A stretch of DNA of 64,000 nt from assembly GCA_020050835.1 (NCBI GenBank), contig JAGVKB010000102.1, forward strand, positions 186,001-250,000. Reading direction: 5' to 3'. This stretch comes from Candidatus Obscuribacterales bacterium. Lineage in GTDB: Bacteria > Cyanobacteriota > Vampirovibrionia > Obscuribacterales > Obscuribacteraceae. Below are positions 53,172 to 62,244 of this stretch, piece by piece; the stretch's first letter is position 1, and every line of letters starts with the position of its first letter. The translations under genes and the position numbers were made by a program. The notes below the pieces were generated by a model that saw nothing but the letters and a program-made list of their open reading frames with translations, did not search any database and was not told the DNA's origin.

Positions 53172-54605
53172 TCAGCGCAGCTCGGAGACTAGCTCTTGGT
53201 CGTGCTGATTCAGGAATGGAGTTAGTTTAGCGTTGATCAGTCTTTCCGCCAGTTTGAGGTCTACCCGGTCGGGGCTGGAAAGGTCAGCACAAAGTTCAGC
53301 AAGAATCTCATCCAGAATGAATCCTGCCTCCATCGCCACTTTATATGGAATCCGGCTGAACGTCACCAGTGAGTAGCGCGAAAAATATCTACCGGGAAAG
53401 GCGTTTTGCAGAATCTGCTCGACGGCCTTTTGCTGGATAAATTGTGAATTGCCGACTTTGTCGCGCATTTCGATAAAGTTTTCCAATGCCAGATCGGCGA
53501 TTGCGTCAGTATTCTCTTTGCGTTGCTCGTAGAAATCCTGGAAGAGCCCGGACCAATTCAGCCGGCTGCCGGAGAGCTGAGCGCTCAGACATTGCGATAA
53601 AACCGAACAATCCTCGAAGCCACAATTCATTCCCTGACCGAAGAACGGAACGATGCCGTGCGCGGCATCTCCCAGTAAGAGCGTGTTTCCTCCGGCATGC
53701 CACGGCTGGCATTTGATAGTAGACATATGTCCGGTCGGATTGGAGAAGAAAGTGTCGGTCAGGTTCTCGATCAGATGAACTGTGTCGGCAAAATATTCTG
53801 TAAAAAAGGCAGAAACTCTATCGGGCGAGGTCAGCTGTTCGAAGCTGATTGGACCTTCAAACGGCAGAAAGAGAGTGCAGGTATAACTACCTTCGAAGTT
53901 CGGAAGGGCGATCAGCATGAAAGAACCGCGCGGCCATATGTGCAGTGCGTTTTTCTCCAGAAGGAATTTGCCTTTCGGTCCCGGCGGAATATGAAGCTCT
54001 TTGTAGCCGTAGTCTAAGAATTTCTCCTTAGACTGATGTCTGGGCAACTTCATCATGGCATGGCGAATCGCTGATGCTGAGCCGTCCGTTCCAATGAGCA
54101 CCGACGGTGTTAGCTTGAGTGTCTCGTCGTTCTCTTCGTCGAAAATCTCCAGTTGTCCGCTTCCAAAGTCGACAGCAGTCGCTCTTTGGTGAAACGATAT
54201 GCGTACTTTCTGCGTGCTCTCCGCTGCTGTCATGAGAGCCTTATTGAGACCGCCCCGCGAGATTGAGTTGATGTATTGTGAATCGTCCTTACCGTAAGCT
54301 TGAAAGGACAATTCGCCTGCGAGCGAATGAATCATCCGTCCGCGCATCGGCACGGCTTGCTCCAGGATGGCTTCGGCGAGTCCAATCTGTTTGAGCGCAT
54401 GGATGCCACGGGTGGAAACGGCCAGATTGATAGATCGACCGGCGCTAATCTGCTCGCTGCGCATGTCCGCTCGGCGTTCGATTAGCTCCACCTGAAAACC
54501 GTGTTGTGCCAGATACACCGACAATAATGAGCCGACAGGACCGGCTCCAATCAAGGTGATCTTGGGCGAGTTGTCAGACTGATTGCTCACATCACCGAAT
54601 GTCAA
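53172..54605 (-). CDS. kmo: Kynurenine 3-monooxygenase
   Basis: 477 residues. An FAD- and NADPH-dependent hydroxylase that makes 3-hydroxykynurenine. Seen: FAD motif LIGAGPVGSLLSVYLA, AGRSINLAVSTRGIHAL (KMO-specific), TDGSASAIR, and LLGDAAHGIVPFFGQGMNCGFEDC (read as two family blocks). The start is TTG at 54605: a GGAGG element inside the end of kynU lies eight bases before it, and only three bases separate the kynU stop and this start. Some bacterial KMOs have a C-terminal membrane-associated region; the tail here has no clear span. Confidence 0.95.
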   Translation of the reverse strand: MTFGDVSNQSDNSPKITLIGAGPVGSLLSVYLAQHGFQVELIERRADMRSEQISAGRSINLAVSTRGIHALKQIGLAEAILEQAVPMRGRMIHSLAGELSFQAYGKDDSQYINSISRGGLNKALMTAAESTQKVRISFHQRATAVDFGSGQLEIFDEENDETLKLTPSVLIGTDGSASAIRHAMMKLPRHQSKEKFLDYGYKELHIPPGPKGKFLLEKNALHIWPRGSFMLIALPNFEGSYTCTLFLPFEGPISFEQLTSPDRVSAFFTEYFADTVHLIENLTDTFFSNPTGHMSTIKCQPWHAGGNTLLLGDAAHGIVPFFGQGMNCGFEDCSVLSQCLSAQLSGSRLNWSGLFQDFYEQRKENTDAIADLALENFIEMRDKVGNSQFIQQKAVEQILQNAFPGRYFSRYSLVTFSRIPYKVAMEAGFILDEILAELCADLSSPDRVDLKLAERLINAKLTPFLNQHDQELVSELR

Positions 54606-54608
54606 ACT

Positions 54609-55916
54609 TCAATCCTCCGTGCATCTTTGCACCAGTTGGGCGAATCTATATACTTCGGAAAACGTGTTGAAGAGCGGGGCCGGCGCTACTCTGATTATGT
54701 CAGGCTCGCGAAAGTCGCAGATCGCTCCGGCCGTGTTCAGGGTATTCAACAGTTGCTTGGGATCGCCCTTTACTCGGACTGAGAGCTGGCAGCCGCGTTG
54801 GGATTGCTCTCTCGGAGTGATGATCCTACAAAACTGATTGGGAATTCTTTCGAGCAGATATTCAAGATAACCGGTAAGCAGGTCTCCTTTGCGGCGGATC
54901 GCCACCATTCCCGCCCGGTCGAAAAGCTCCATTGAAGCTCTCAATGCCGCCAATTGAAGGATCGGTGGATTGCTCAGTTGCCAGCCTTCTGCACCAGGAA
55001 TGGGGTCGAAGGTAGGAGCCATTTTGAATCTGGTCGCTTTATTGTGTCCCCACCAACCACAGAATCTTGGCAGACTGGCATCGTTTGCATGTCTTTCGTG
55101 CACAAAGCAACCAGCCAATCCGCCAGGACCGGCGTTAAGATACTTATAACTGCACCAGACTGCAAAATCTACTGTCCAATCGTGCAGGTCTAGCAAGAGA
55201 TTGCCGGCTCCGTGAGCGAGATTGAGCCCGATCAGGCAGCCTTTCTCGTGCGCCAGCTTTGCGATGGTGGCAATGTCGAAAGCTTGACCGGTCAAGTAAT
55301 TGACATCGCCGAGCATCACTAACGCGATTGAATCTCCCTCTCTTTCAATCAGCTCGAGAATGTCTCCCGGTCTGATTAACGATTCACCTTTGCGCGGAGC
55401 AATTTCGACGACTGCTTGGGCGGGATCGAATCCATGAAATTTGGCCTGTGAATTTACTGCGTATTGGTCAGAGGGAAAGGCGTTGCTTTCAATCAAGATT
55501 TTGTAGCGGGTCTTAGTCGGTCGATAGAACGACACCATCATCAAGTGCAAATTAGTGGTCAGCGTGTTCATTACGACCACCTCGCCTGACTTGGCACCGA
55601 CCAGCCGGGCAGTAGAATCGGTCAGATTCTCGTGATAGGAAAGCCACGGTTTACGAGCTGCCCAATGCCCTTCGACGCCGAGGCGCGCCCAATCATCAAG
55701 CTCTTCTGCTACGTATTGCTTGGTCTTCCTTGGTTGAAGCCCGAGCGAGTTGCCCGCGAAGTAAATGCAGTCACTGCCCCCTTCAGTCTGGGGGATGTGG
55801 AAATGAGAGCGAAACTCGGCAATTGGATCGTCCTTATCTAAGGCGGCCGCAAATTGCTCGTTTGCCTGGTAAGTCATTTCTGCGTTGGTCCCTGCAATTG
55901 AATTAGGTGGTCTCAC
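54609..55916 (-). CDS. kynU: Kynureninase with Asp-to-Asn change at the PLP pyridine-nitrogen position
   Basis: 435 residues. A PLP-dependent hydrolase that splits 3-hydroxykynurenine into 3-hydroxyanthranilate and alanine. The PLP lysine is in VWCSYKYLNAGPGG (residue ~258). The Asp that normally pairs with the PLP ring nitrogen (FDLAHA in relatives, Asp250 in the human enzyme) is Asn here: the segment reads GLNLAHGAGN (residue ~232, codon 55221-55223). All other family blocks look intact. The start is GTG at 55916 with GAGGAA seven bases upstream; the ATG at 55877 is less well supported. Second-last of the tight kynurenine block. Confidence 0.95.
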   Translation of the reverse strand: MRPPNSIAGTNAEMTYQANEQFAAALDKDDPIAEFRSHFHIPQTEGGSDCIYFAGNSLGLQPRKTKQYVAEELDDWARLGVEGHWAARKPWLSYHENLTDSTARLVGAKSGEVVVMNTLTTNLHLMMVSFYRPTKTRYKILIESNAFPSDQYAVNSQAKFHGFDPAQAVVEIAPRKGESLIRPGDILELIEREGDSIALVMLGDVNYLTGQAFDIATIAKLAHEKGCLIGLNLAHGAGNLLLDLHDWTVDFAVWCSYKYLNAGPGGLAGCFVHERHANDASLPRFCGWWGHNKATRFKMAPTFDPIPGAEGWQLSNPPILQLAALRASMELFDRAGMVAIRRKGDLLTGYLEYLLERIPNQFCRIITPREQSQRGCQLSVRVKGDPKQLLNTLNTAGAICDFREPDIIRVAPAPLFNTFSEVYRFAQLVQRCTED

Positions 55917-55945
55917 CGATTATTCCTCAAATAAGCAAGTTTTGA

Positions 55946-56974
55946 CTATTGTCTGGCAACCTGGAAATCGGTCGTCTCTTTTTTCAACCAGTCGAGCGCG
56001 GTTTTCCACAGAAGCTGGTCCTTGGTACTCTGGGGGAGGTCTGTTATGGACTCGATCAACTTTCCGGGCTCGTCTTCGCCAAGCGGAAACGGATAGTCGG
56101 AGCCTAGCGCAATCCGTCTTTCTCCAATCACTTCGATTAGATATGACAATGCGCGCTGATCGTGCACTAAGGAATCGACATAGAAGTGACCGAGATATGA
56201 GCTTGGATTGACTTTGTTGTCGACGGCGCATAAGTCAGGACGGCATTTAAAGCCGTGCTCGATCCGTCCGACGGTGGCTGGAAACGAACCGCCACCATGC
56301 GCGAAGCAGACTCTCAAATTTGGAAATCGCGCGAATACACCGCCGAAGATCATCGAAGAGATTGCCAGCGTCGTCTCAGCCGGCATGCCGATAAGCCATG
56401 GTAGCCAATACTTCTCCATGCGCTCTTGCCCCATCATATCCCAGGGATGAACGAAAATCGCCGCGTCCAAGTCTTGCGCAGCGCTGAAGACAGGTATTAG
56501 GCTTTCGTCGCTGAGGTTCCATTCGTTTATGTGCGAGCCGATCTGTACTCCGGCCAGTCCGAGAGAGCGCATGCAACGCTCTAGTTCGCGCACTGCCAAT
56601 TCCGGAGATTGCATCGGAAGAGTTCCCAGCCCGACGAATCTGTTTGGATTGCCGGCTACGACCGACGCGATATGATCGTTGAGAAAACGGGACAAGTCAT
56701 AGCAATCTTGGGCCTTGGCCCAATAACTGAACATGACCGGCACGGTGGAGATGACTTGCACATCCACTCCAGAGCGGTCAAGATCGATGATGCGGGCCGG
56801 CGCGTCCCAGCAATTGCTTTCAATTTCGCGAAAGAATTTACCATCGTCTCTAAGCATTCTTGCGCAGTTCGGCTTGTGATGATCGAGACAGATGAAACCG
56901 CCATAGCCAAACCGCTCCTTCCAGTTAGGAATATCAGGCGGCAGGATATGAGTGTGAATATCAATCTTTCGCAT
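55946..56974 (-). CDS. 2-amino-3-carboxymuconate-6-semialdehyde decarboxylase (ACMSD)
   Basis: 342 residues, amidohydrolase-fold zinc enzyme. Removes CO2 from ACMS to give 2-aminomuconate semialdehyde, taking carbon away from quinolinate and NAD. Metal ligands are visible: His-His in DIHTHILP, His in IFVHPWDM and Asp in [10 protein letters not shown]; the catalytic His is in [10 protein letters not shown]. It overlaps the HAO gene by 14 bases, so the two are translated in a coupled way. The ACMSD step is strong evidence that this pathway is catabolic. Confidence 0.96.
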   Translation of the reverse strand: MRKIDIHTHILPPDIPNWKERFGYGGFICLDHHKPNCARMLRDDGKFFREIESNCWDAPARIIDLDRSGVDVQVISTVPVMFSYWAKAQDCYDLSRFLNDHIASVVAGNPNRFVGLGTLPMQSPELAVRELERCMRSLGLAGVQIGSHINEWNLSDESLIPVFSAAQDLDAAIFVHPWDMMGQERMEKYWLPWLIGMPAETTLAISSMIFGGVFARFPNLRVCFAHGGGSFPATVGRIEHGFKCRPDLCAVDNKVNPSSYLGHFYVDSLVHDQRALSYLIEVIGERRIALGSDYPFPLGEDEPGKLIESITDLPQSTKDQLLWKTALDWLKKETTDFQVARQ

Positions 56975-57485
56975 CTGGTTTCTCTAATTTAGAGCCGCAT
57001 TTTTTGCAGGTGTAGTGCTCTGCTCTTGAGTAAAACCGCTCAAAGATCGCCGGCAACTCGCTGACGATGCTCTTAAGCTGAAAGAACTCTTCATACAACC
57101 TTTCAGAGCAAACCGGGCAATACCAAGCGAAACCATCAAGCTCACCGGCGAGGCGTTTGCGTTCGATTACAAGACCGACTGAATTCGCCGGGCGCTGCGG
57201 CGAATGAGGAATGTTCGATGGCAAAAGGAAGATCTCACCAGCCTTGATGGCGATATCACGTGGTTTGCCATCATCTATGACTTTGAGAATCATGTCGCCT
57301 TCTACTTGGTAGAAGAACTCTTCACCTGGGTCTATATGATAGTCGGTTCGGGAATTGGGACCGCCGACAACCATCACGATAAGCTCGGCGTCTTCATAAA
57401 CCAGCTTGTTGCCAACGGGAGGCTTGAGCAGGTGCCGGTGTTCGGCTATCCAAGCCTGAAAGTTGATCGGTGCGAGCAATGCCAT
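56961..57485 (-). CDS. 3-hydroxyanthranilate 3,4-dioxygenase
   Basis: 174 residues. A cupin-fold, non-haem iron dioxygenase that opens the ring of 3-hydroxyanthranilate to ACMS. Iron ligands: His and Glu in [13 protein letters not shown], and His in SNIPHSPQR. The C-terminal rubredoxin-like iron site with two CxxC pairs (YCPVCSE and TCKKCGS), typical of the bacterial enzymes, is present. ATG start at 57485 with GAGAGGAAA upstream. It lies between the TPR gene (13 bases away) and ACMSD (overlap). Confidence 0.96.
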   Translation of the reverse strand: MALLAPINFQAWIAEHRHLLKPPVGNKLVYEDAELIVMVVGGPNSRTDYHIDPGEEFFYQVEGDMILKVIDDGKPRDIAIKAGEIFLLPSNIPHSPQRPANSVGLVIERKRLAGELDGFAWYCPVCSERLYEEFFQLKSIVSELPAIFERFYSRAEHYTCKKCGSKLEKPDAKD

Positions 57486-57498
57486 TAGAAGTTTCCTC

Positions 57499-58779
57499 TC
57501 AAGTTCCGCGAATTGCGCGCGATCTAGCAGAAATTTTTGCTGCTTCTGCTTCGCGATGAATTCGTTTCAATACGTCGGCGTATGCGTCCAGAATCGGAGA
57601 TAGCGAACAGTGCTGAGGACCATTGGACCGCTCGGCAATGGCAATCGCTCGCTTCAATAGCGGCTCCGCTTGAGCGAATTTCCCTTCCTGAATGTAGGTT
57701 TGTGCGAGCGCTGTCAGGTACTTCCCAGTGTCGGGGCCATTTGCCGAACCTGATTTGTCAGCATTTGCTAGCAGCCGCAGGTAGAGCTCTTCAGCCGACG
57801 AGCGATCTCCGAGATTGGTATAGCATTGTGCAAGTCCGTCGATCTTAGTAAACAAGTCGCGACCGCCGCCGACCTTCTCGCAGATCTGCAGCGACTTTTT
57901 AAACAGCGGCTCGGCCTGGGCGAATTTCGCTTGCGCCAGCAATACACTGGCCAGGTTCTCATAGCTGGCTGATAGCGCTAAATGTTCTGACTTTAGCGAC
58001 CTTTCTCTAATTGCCAGAGCGAGTTTAAAGAGCTGTTCGGCTTGTGGAAGTTTGTTTCTTTGCTGATAAGTTGTGCCGAGTCGATCCAGACCAACAGCCA
58101 ATTCCGGATACTGATCGTTGAGTGAATTGGCGGTCATCTGCTGAGCTTGTTTGATCAACGGTCGGGCGGCTTCTAATTGCGGGCGAGTGGCAAAGAAGGC
58201 GGCCAGCTCTTGGAGATTGGCAATAGCCTTCTGTTCACGCTGAAACTTTCGCTCGGTAAACTCCACTAACTTGTTGTAGAGTCGCTCCGATTTTACGGTC
58301 TTTCCATGCGCCAGATAAAATTGTCCAAGTCTTGCCAAACTGATCAGGACTTCGGGATCTTCGACACCCAAAAGTTTGCCTCGAGCGCTCATCGCCTTTT
58401 CCATCAGCGGCTCCGATTTAGCAAACTGTCCGCGCGCTTGATAAAGGGCGGCCAGGTTCTCGTAGCTCTCAGCCAATCGCCGATCTTGCTTGCTGGTTTT
58501 CTGCGCTTCTTTAAGCGCGGAGTTGTAGAAGCGCTCAGCGTCGCCGAATTTCCCGGCTTTCAAAGCAATCTCGCCTTGTTTCGCGAATCGCTCCCAGACA
58601 GTTTCAGGAATCGGACAGGTTTGATCTTCTGCTTTGGCTGAGCTGATTACCGGGCCGTCGGTGCCTTTGATGGCCTCCGTTTGCTTGCAAACTGCCATCT
58701 CCGCACGACTGCCGAGATGGCAGTTTGCAAGCAATGTCGCAACTAATGTTGCCCCAACAAGTGAACAGCGTGAATTCAT
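57499..58779 (-). CDS. Exported TPR-repeat protein inside the kynurenine operon
   Basis: 426 residues. Signal peptide ([14 protein letters not shown]), then eight or more TPR units of the kinesin-light-chain style ([60 protein letters not shown]). Such repeats bind partner proteins. The ATG overlaps the TDO stop (ATGA), so it is translationally coupled to TDO, an unexpected place for an exported scaffold. Codons ~16-33 contain a perfect 21-bp inverted repeat. Role in tryptophan use is unknown. Confidence 0.85.
   Translation of the reverse strand: MNSRCSLVGATLVATLLANCHLGSRAEMAVCKQTEAIKGTDGPVISSAKAEDQTCPIPETVWERFAKQGEIALKAGKFGDAERFYNSALKEAQKTSKQDRRLAESYENLAALYQARGQFAKSEPLMEKAMSARGKLLGVEDPEVLISLARLGQFYLAHGKTVKSERLYNKLVEFTERKFQREQKAIANLQELAAFFATRPQLEAARPLIKQAQQMTANSLNDQYPELAVGLDRLGTTYQQRNKLPQAEQLFKLALAIRERSLKSEHLALSASYENLASVLLAQAKFAQAEPLFKKSLQICEKVGGGRDLFTKIDGLAQCYTNLGDRSSAEELYLRLLANADKSGSANGPDTGKYLTALAQTYIQEGKFAQAEPLLKRAIAIAERSNGPQHCSLSPILDAYADVLKRIHREAEAAKISARSRAIRGT
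58681..58734 (-). repeat. Perfect 21-bp inverted repeat, 12-base loop
   Basis: Arms 58681-58701 and 58714-58734 are exact reverse complements, separated by a 12-base loop. In RNA of either strand it forms a very stable hairpin. It sits inside the TPR coding region, 42 bases after the TDO stop codon in transcript sense, where it encodes the signal-peptide junction (ANCHLGS, AEMAVCK). There is no T-tract, so it is not a standard terminator. A processing, attenuation or insertion origin is possible. Confidence 0.9.
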
Positions 58780-59708
58780 AGTTCTAGATATGTTCTTAAT
58801 TTCCAGAGATCCGGAAAGCAACGCTTGGTCATTGTCGAGCGCAGGTAATTTACTCCTTCACTGCCGCCGGTACCACGCTTGAAACCGATCATCCTTTCGA
58901 CGACAGTAACATGGTGGGTGCGCCAGAGAAAGATCAGCTCGTCGATGTCGAACAGGGTCTCGGCCAATTCGTGGAGATCAAAGTATTTTTCCGGATCGTT
59001 GTAGATCTTCAACAGTTCGCTAATGCGCTTTTCCTGGAGGCTGTCGGTCTCTTCCTCGACAGCATGGCCGGCATTTCTCAACAGAGCCTTTTCTTTCAGA
59101 AGCTCTTGCATCGAACCCAATTCCGGCTTGGCGGGTGGTGTGCTTTCAACTGGAATTGCAAATCCTCTCACTTTCAGGACTTTGTAGAATGACTCCGGCA
59201 AAGAGGGTGCCGCATATCGCTCCCAGAGCCTTTTGAAAGCCACGGAATCTGCTTCGAAGTGAGCTAACAATCGCTCGTCCTTCAGTCCGCAGGCAAATTC
59301 AATCTCTCTAAATTGACTGGACTGAAATCCGCTGGCTGGGTTCAAGTTGTAACGGAAGCCGAGAAAGTCTTTTGGTGTCATCGTCTCCAAAATGTGGATT
59401 TGCTGGACAAGTAGCTTCATGATCGCCACTATCCGCTTGAGATAAAAGGTTGCTTTCAGCGCTCTGTCTGCTTCCAAGAGTTCGAAAACCGTATCGATCT
59501 CGTGGAGAATTTGCTTGAACCAGAGTTCGTAAGATTGGTGAATGATGATGAAGAGCGTTTCGTCATGGTGCGCGGGATCGGACTGGCAATGTTGCAAGCT
59601 CTTCAGCTCCTCTACTTTCAAATATGAGTTGTAGTTGAGCGGAGAGCTACCTCCCTTCGGAGCAGGATTGCTCTGATTAGTGGTCCGGCTGGACATTTCG
59701 TTTGGCAT
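58776..59708 (-). CDS. kynA: Tryptophan 2,3-dioxygenase
   Basis: 310 residues. A haem dioxygenase that starts the pathway by converting tryptophan to N-formylkynurenine. Family blocks: IIIHQSYELWFKQILHE (active-site His), LGFRYNLNPASGFQSSQFR, and the haem-His region RTHHVTVVERMIG with GTGGSEGVNYL. I use the ATG at 59708, preceded by GGAG six bases upstream; a GTG 90 bases upstream would add an unconserved tail. First gene of the kynurenine block, 136 bases downstream of the metallophosphatase stop. Confidence 0.96.
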   Translation of the reverse strand: MPNEMSSRTTNQSNPAPKGGSSPLNYNSYLKVEELKSLQHCQSDPAHHDETLFIIIHQSYELWFKQILHEIDTVFELLEADRALKATFYLKRIVAIMKLLVQQIHILETMTPKDFLGFRYNLNPASGFQSSQFREIEFACGLKDERLLAHFEADSVAFKRLWERYAAPSLPESFYKVLKVRGFAIPVESTPPAKPELGSMQELLKEKALLRNAGHAVEEETDSLQEKRISELLKIYNDPEKYFDLHELAETLFDIDELIFLWRTHHVTVVERMIGFKRGTGGSEGVNYLRSTMTKRCFPDLWKLRTYLEL

Positions 59709-59844
59709 CGGTGCTCCGGTGTTTTGCTTGACATTTGAGGGCAACGGTGTGCGCGCCGGAATTCGGCTATCGACAGCTGGCGCTATGAATTGATGCACGA
59801 GGGTAGTATGTCAGAGGCATATTGAATCAACCTATTAAAGATAT

Positions 59845-61266
59845 CTATTTGTCTGGCTTCGACCGCTCTAATTTTGGTACGGGTGATGGGTCAGGCAGCG
59901 TCTCCGGACCCGGCTGCGCCTGTTTGTCTGGTCCGCTTGCTTTGCCCGAAGGTGGTCTTTCTGGCATCTGTCTTTCAAACGATGGCTTGTCAGGAGCCGT
60001 GTCTTCGGCTCCTGGTGGGCTTACTTTGCCGGGACCGATCTTGCTTTCCGAATCGGTCGAGCCATTGGTCTGCCCTTGCTTGTCCGAGCTTTCGGATCCG
60101 TCGTCGCCTTTGGACCTTTTAGATTTCTTCTCCTTCTTCTCCTTTTTCTTTTTTGCCGCCTTGGGCGGTTTTGATTTGGGGAGTGCCTGTGCCTCTTTGC
60201 CGCTCGGAAGAGGTAAAAGCGCATCGTTGTCGACGCGAGCTCCTTCGAGCACCGGCACGAAACTCTCTGGATCTGAACTGCTGTACTTGTAGGCTGGAGA
60301 CGAGCCGATCAAGAGCTTCTTGGCTTTCTTGACCAGAGCGGGAAAGGCAATTTGGCGGGTTTCCATCGTGATCGCGTCAGGCGTTACTTTGAAAATGCGA
60401 TAAGCGCAAGGATAGACAACCAGACCTGGGCAGGAGACATACCAGATATCCTTTTCCCGCTGCACCTTACTAGCGTAAACATGACCGCTAATAGCCAGTT
60501 TCACATAAGGTGAACTGCCCAGGACCTCCCGCACCACTGGCCCTGGTGGCAGGATGTAATCATCCCAGGGCGGTCCGCCATCGTAGGGTGGAGGAGGCAG
60601 CAGCGGGTGGTGGCTGAAGACGATTGTAAATTTGCGTTTATTGGCCGTGAGATCGCCCTTCAACCATTCGAGCTGTCTGGTGCCCATGTCACCAGTCGGC
60701 GAGTTTGGACGGCTAGTATCGAGTCCGATGATATGCACGCCAGGAAGTGGAGACTGTGACCAATAAGATTTGTCCGTTTCGATGCCGCGACTTTTCCAGT
60801 CCGGGCCATAAGTCCTAATCTTGTCGACTGGTAGGTCGTCGGCTAGATCGCGTTCTCCCAACACGAAAGACCACGGTGCGTTAATACTCTGGGCGATGTC
60901 TTGAAAAAGTTGCCAATTTGCCTGATTCCGGCCCAACACTTCTACCTGATCGCCGGTAAAGATAACGAAATCCAGCTTCTCCTCATTGAGCCTCCCGACA
61001 ACTTCCTGCAAGAAGAGCTGACTCTCTCTTAAAAGCATGAATGTGTCTGCCCGGTCGTTGCAGAGATGTACGTCCGAGATGACGGCAAAAGAGAACGGCT
61101 CAAACAATCCGACCGTCGAATCTGCAGGCAAAGGCAGAGTTAAACAAGTGATGCCTGCCAGACCGAGCAAAAATGATCGGCGGCTGATTTCGGAGTCGCT
61201 GCGATCATTATTAGGTACTTCTGGTTTCAACTGTTCAACTCCCGGCCTCTGGCTTCCTGCACTCAA
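59845..61266 (-). CDS. Tat-exported calcineurin-like metallophosphatase with Lys-rich tail
   Basis: 473 residues. Twin-arginine signal SRRSFLLGLAGITCL near residue 29. Metallophosphatase motifs: AVISDVHL, IFTGDQVE, LGERD (in place of GNHD), SHHP and SGHVYAS, so a two-metal phosphoesterase active outside the cytoplasm is expected. After ~residue 360 the protein becomes low complexity: a Lys-rich block (AAKKKKEKKEKKSKRSK) and then a Pro/Ser/Asp-rich tail, probably disordered. The start is TTG at 61266, or a second TTG at 61230 with GGGAG eight bases before it. Substrate unknown. Confidence 0.85.
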   Translation of the reverse strand: MSAGSQRPGVEQLKPEVPNNDRSDSEISRRSFLLGLAGITCLTLPLPADSTVGLFEPFSFAVISDVHLCNDRADTFMLLRESQLFLQEVVGRLNEEKLDFVIFTGDQVEVLGRNQANWQLFQDIAQSINAPWSFVLGERDLADDLPVDKIRTYGPDWKSRGIETDKSYWSQSPLPGVHIIGLDTSRPNSPTGDMGTRQLEWLKGDLTANKRKFTIVFSHHPLLPPPPYDGGPPWDDYILPPGPVVREVLGSSPYVKLAISGHVYASKVQREKDIWYVSCPGLVVYPCAYRIFKVTPDAITMETRQIAFPALVKKAKKLLIGSSPAYKYSSSDPESFVPVLEGARVDNDALLPLPSGKEAQALPKSKPPKAAKKKKEKKEKKSKRSKGDDGSESSDKQGQTNGSTDSESKIGPGKVSPPGAEDTAPDKPSFERQMPERPPSGKASGPDKQAQPGPETLPDPSPVPKLERSKPDK

Positions 61267-61312
61267 CGCCCGATCTTTCTAATCTGAACCCCAAATTCTG
61301 AATGCGTAAAAT

Positions 61313-61978
61313 TTACCGGGTCTCTTTGATGAGAGACATGATCTCCGCGCGGGCTGCACTGTCCTGCTTAAATGAACCGCGTGCTGCTGATGTAACAGTT
61401 TTACTGCCTGGCTTCTTTACACCCCTGATGGACATGCACATATGCTCGGCTTCGAGCACAACCAGGGCTCCTTGCGGTTGCAATTCCTGAACAATCGCTT
61501 CGACTACCTGCTTGGTCATTCGCTCTTGAACCTGCGGTCTGCGTGCGGCTATCTCCACAACGCGGGCTAACTTGGAAAGCCCGGTAATCCGTCCTTGGCT
61601 TGGCAGATAAGCTACATGCGCAACACCGATGAAGGGAACGAGATGGTGCTCGCAAATGCTGGCGAATGGTATGTCCTTAACGAGCACCAGGTCCTCCGTC
61701 TCTTCGTTGAAGGTGACGGTGACTTCGGAGGCCGGTTGAACATTGATGCCGTAACAAAGCTCTTCGTATAATCTAGCGACCCGAGCCGGCGTATCGAGCA
61801 ATCCTTCCCGATTTACGTCTTCGCCTATCCCTTCCAGGATCATGCGAACGCCCAGAGCAACCTTTTCCAAATCCATCGCCTGCGGGGCGGAAGTTTGCGG
61901 TTTTGTCTTCTGCCCGGCTTTTCGGGTGGCGCTATCGGCGCAGGGGCCATAGACGGTGATGTTGGTCGTTGTTGTCAT
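61313..61978 (-). CDS. folE: GTP cyclohydrolase I
   Basis: 221 residues. Converts GTP to dihydroneopterin triphosphate, the first step of folate and pterin synthesis. Zinc and catalytic residues lie in SICEHHLVPFIGVAHVAY and AEHMCMSIRGVKK; RPQVQERMTKQ is also typical. The N-terminal ~35 residues are a Thr/Ala-rich extension. Divergent from fabZ; 266 bases lie between them. Folate supply would also serve the GcvT-type protein in this window, but no direct link is shown. Confidence 0.97.
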   Translation of the reverse strand: MTTTTNITVYGPCADSATRKAGQKTKPQTSAPQAMDLEKVALGVRMILEGIGEDVNREGLLDTPARVARLYEELCYGINVQPASEVTVTFNEETEDLVLVKDIPFASICEHHLVPFIGVAHVAYLPSQGRITGLSKLARVVEIAARRPQVQERMTKQVVEAIVQELQPQGALVVLEAEHMCMSIRGVKKPGSKTVTSAARGSFKQDSAARAEIMSLIKETR

Positions 61979-62244
61979 AAGGGTACCTCAGCTCGGTGGT
62001 TCAGCCGGCCGACTTGAACCGAGGTAAATGGTAAACGGTTAACTCTACTTTGAATTGAAATCCGCCACATAATACAGAGCTTGTCGGCGAGATCTGAATG
62101 AGATTTTAGGGAAGAAGTCGCAGTCAAGCAAAGACGTTATACTTATCAGTCTCAATTTCCGGCAGTCATGCCCGAATTGTGATTGGGAGAAGTTAGCTCT
62201 CAGCAGCCGTTAGTACTATAGTCGCAAAAGACGAGGTTAGAAGG
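61979..62244. promoter_or_regulatory. Divergent intergenic region between folE and fabZ
   Basis: 266 bases without a gene. A TATACT at 62138-62143 could be a -10 box for fabZ, but no good -35 is spaced from it. AT-rich patches near 62040-62075 may serve folE. No repeat or riboswitch is evident. Confidence 0.3.

Noticed and set aside
57499-58779. Lipoprotein assignment for the TPR protein in the kynurenine operon
   Set aside because: The Cys follows LLAN, and Asn just before Cys does not fit the lipobox; a plain signal peptide is as likely.
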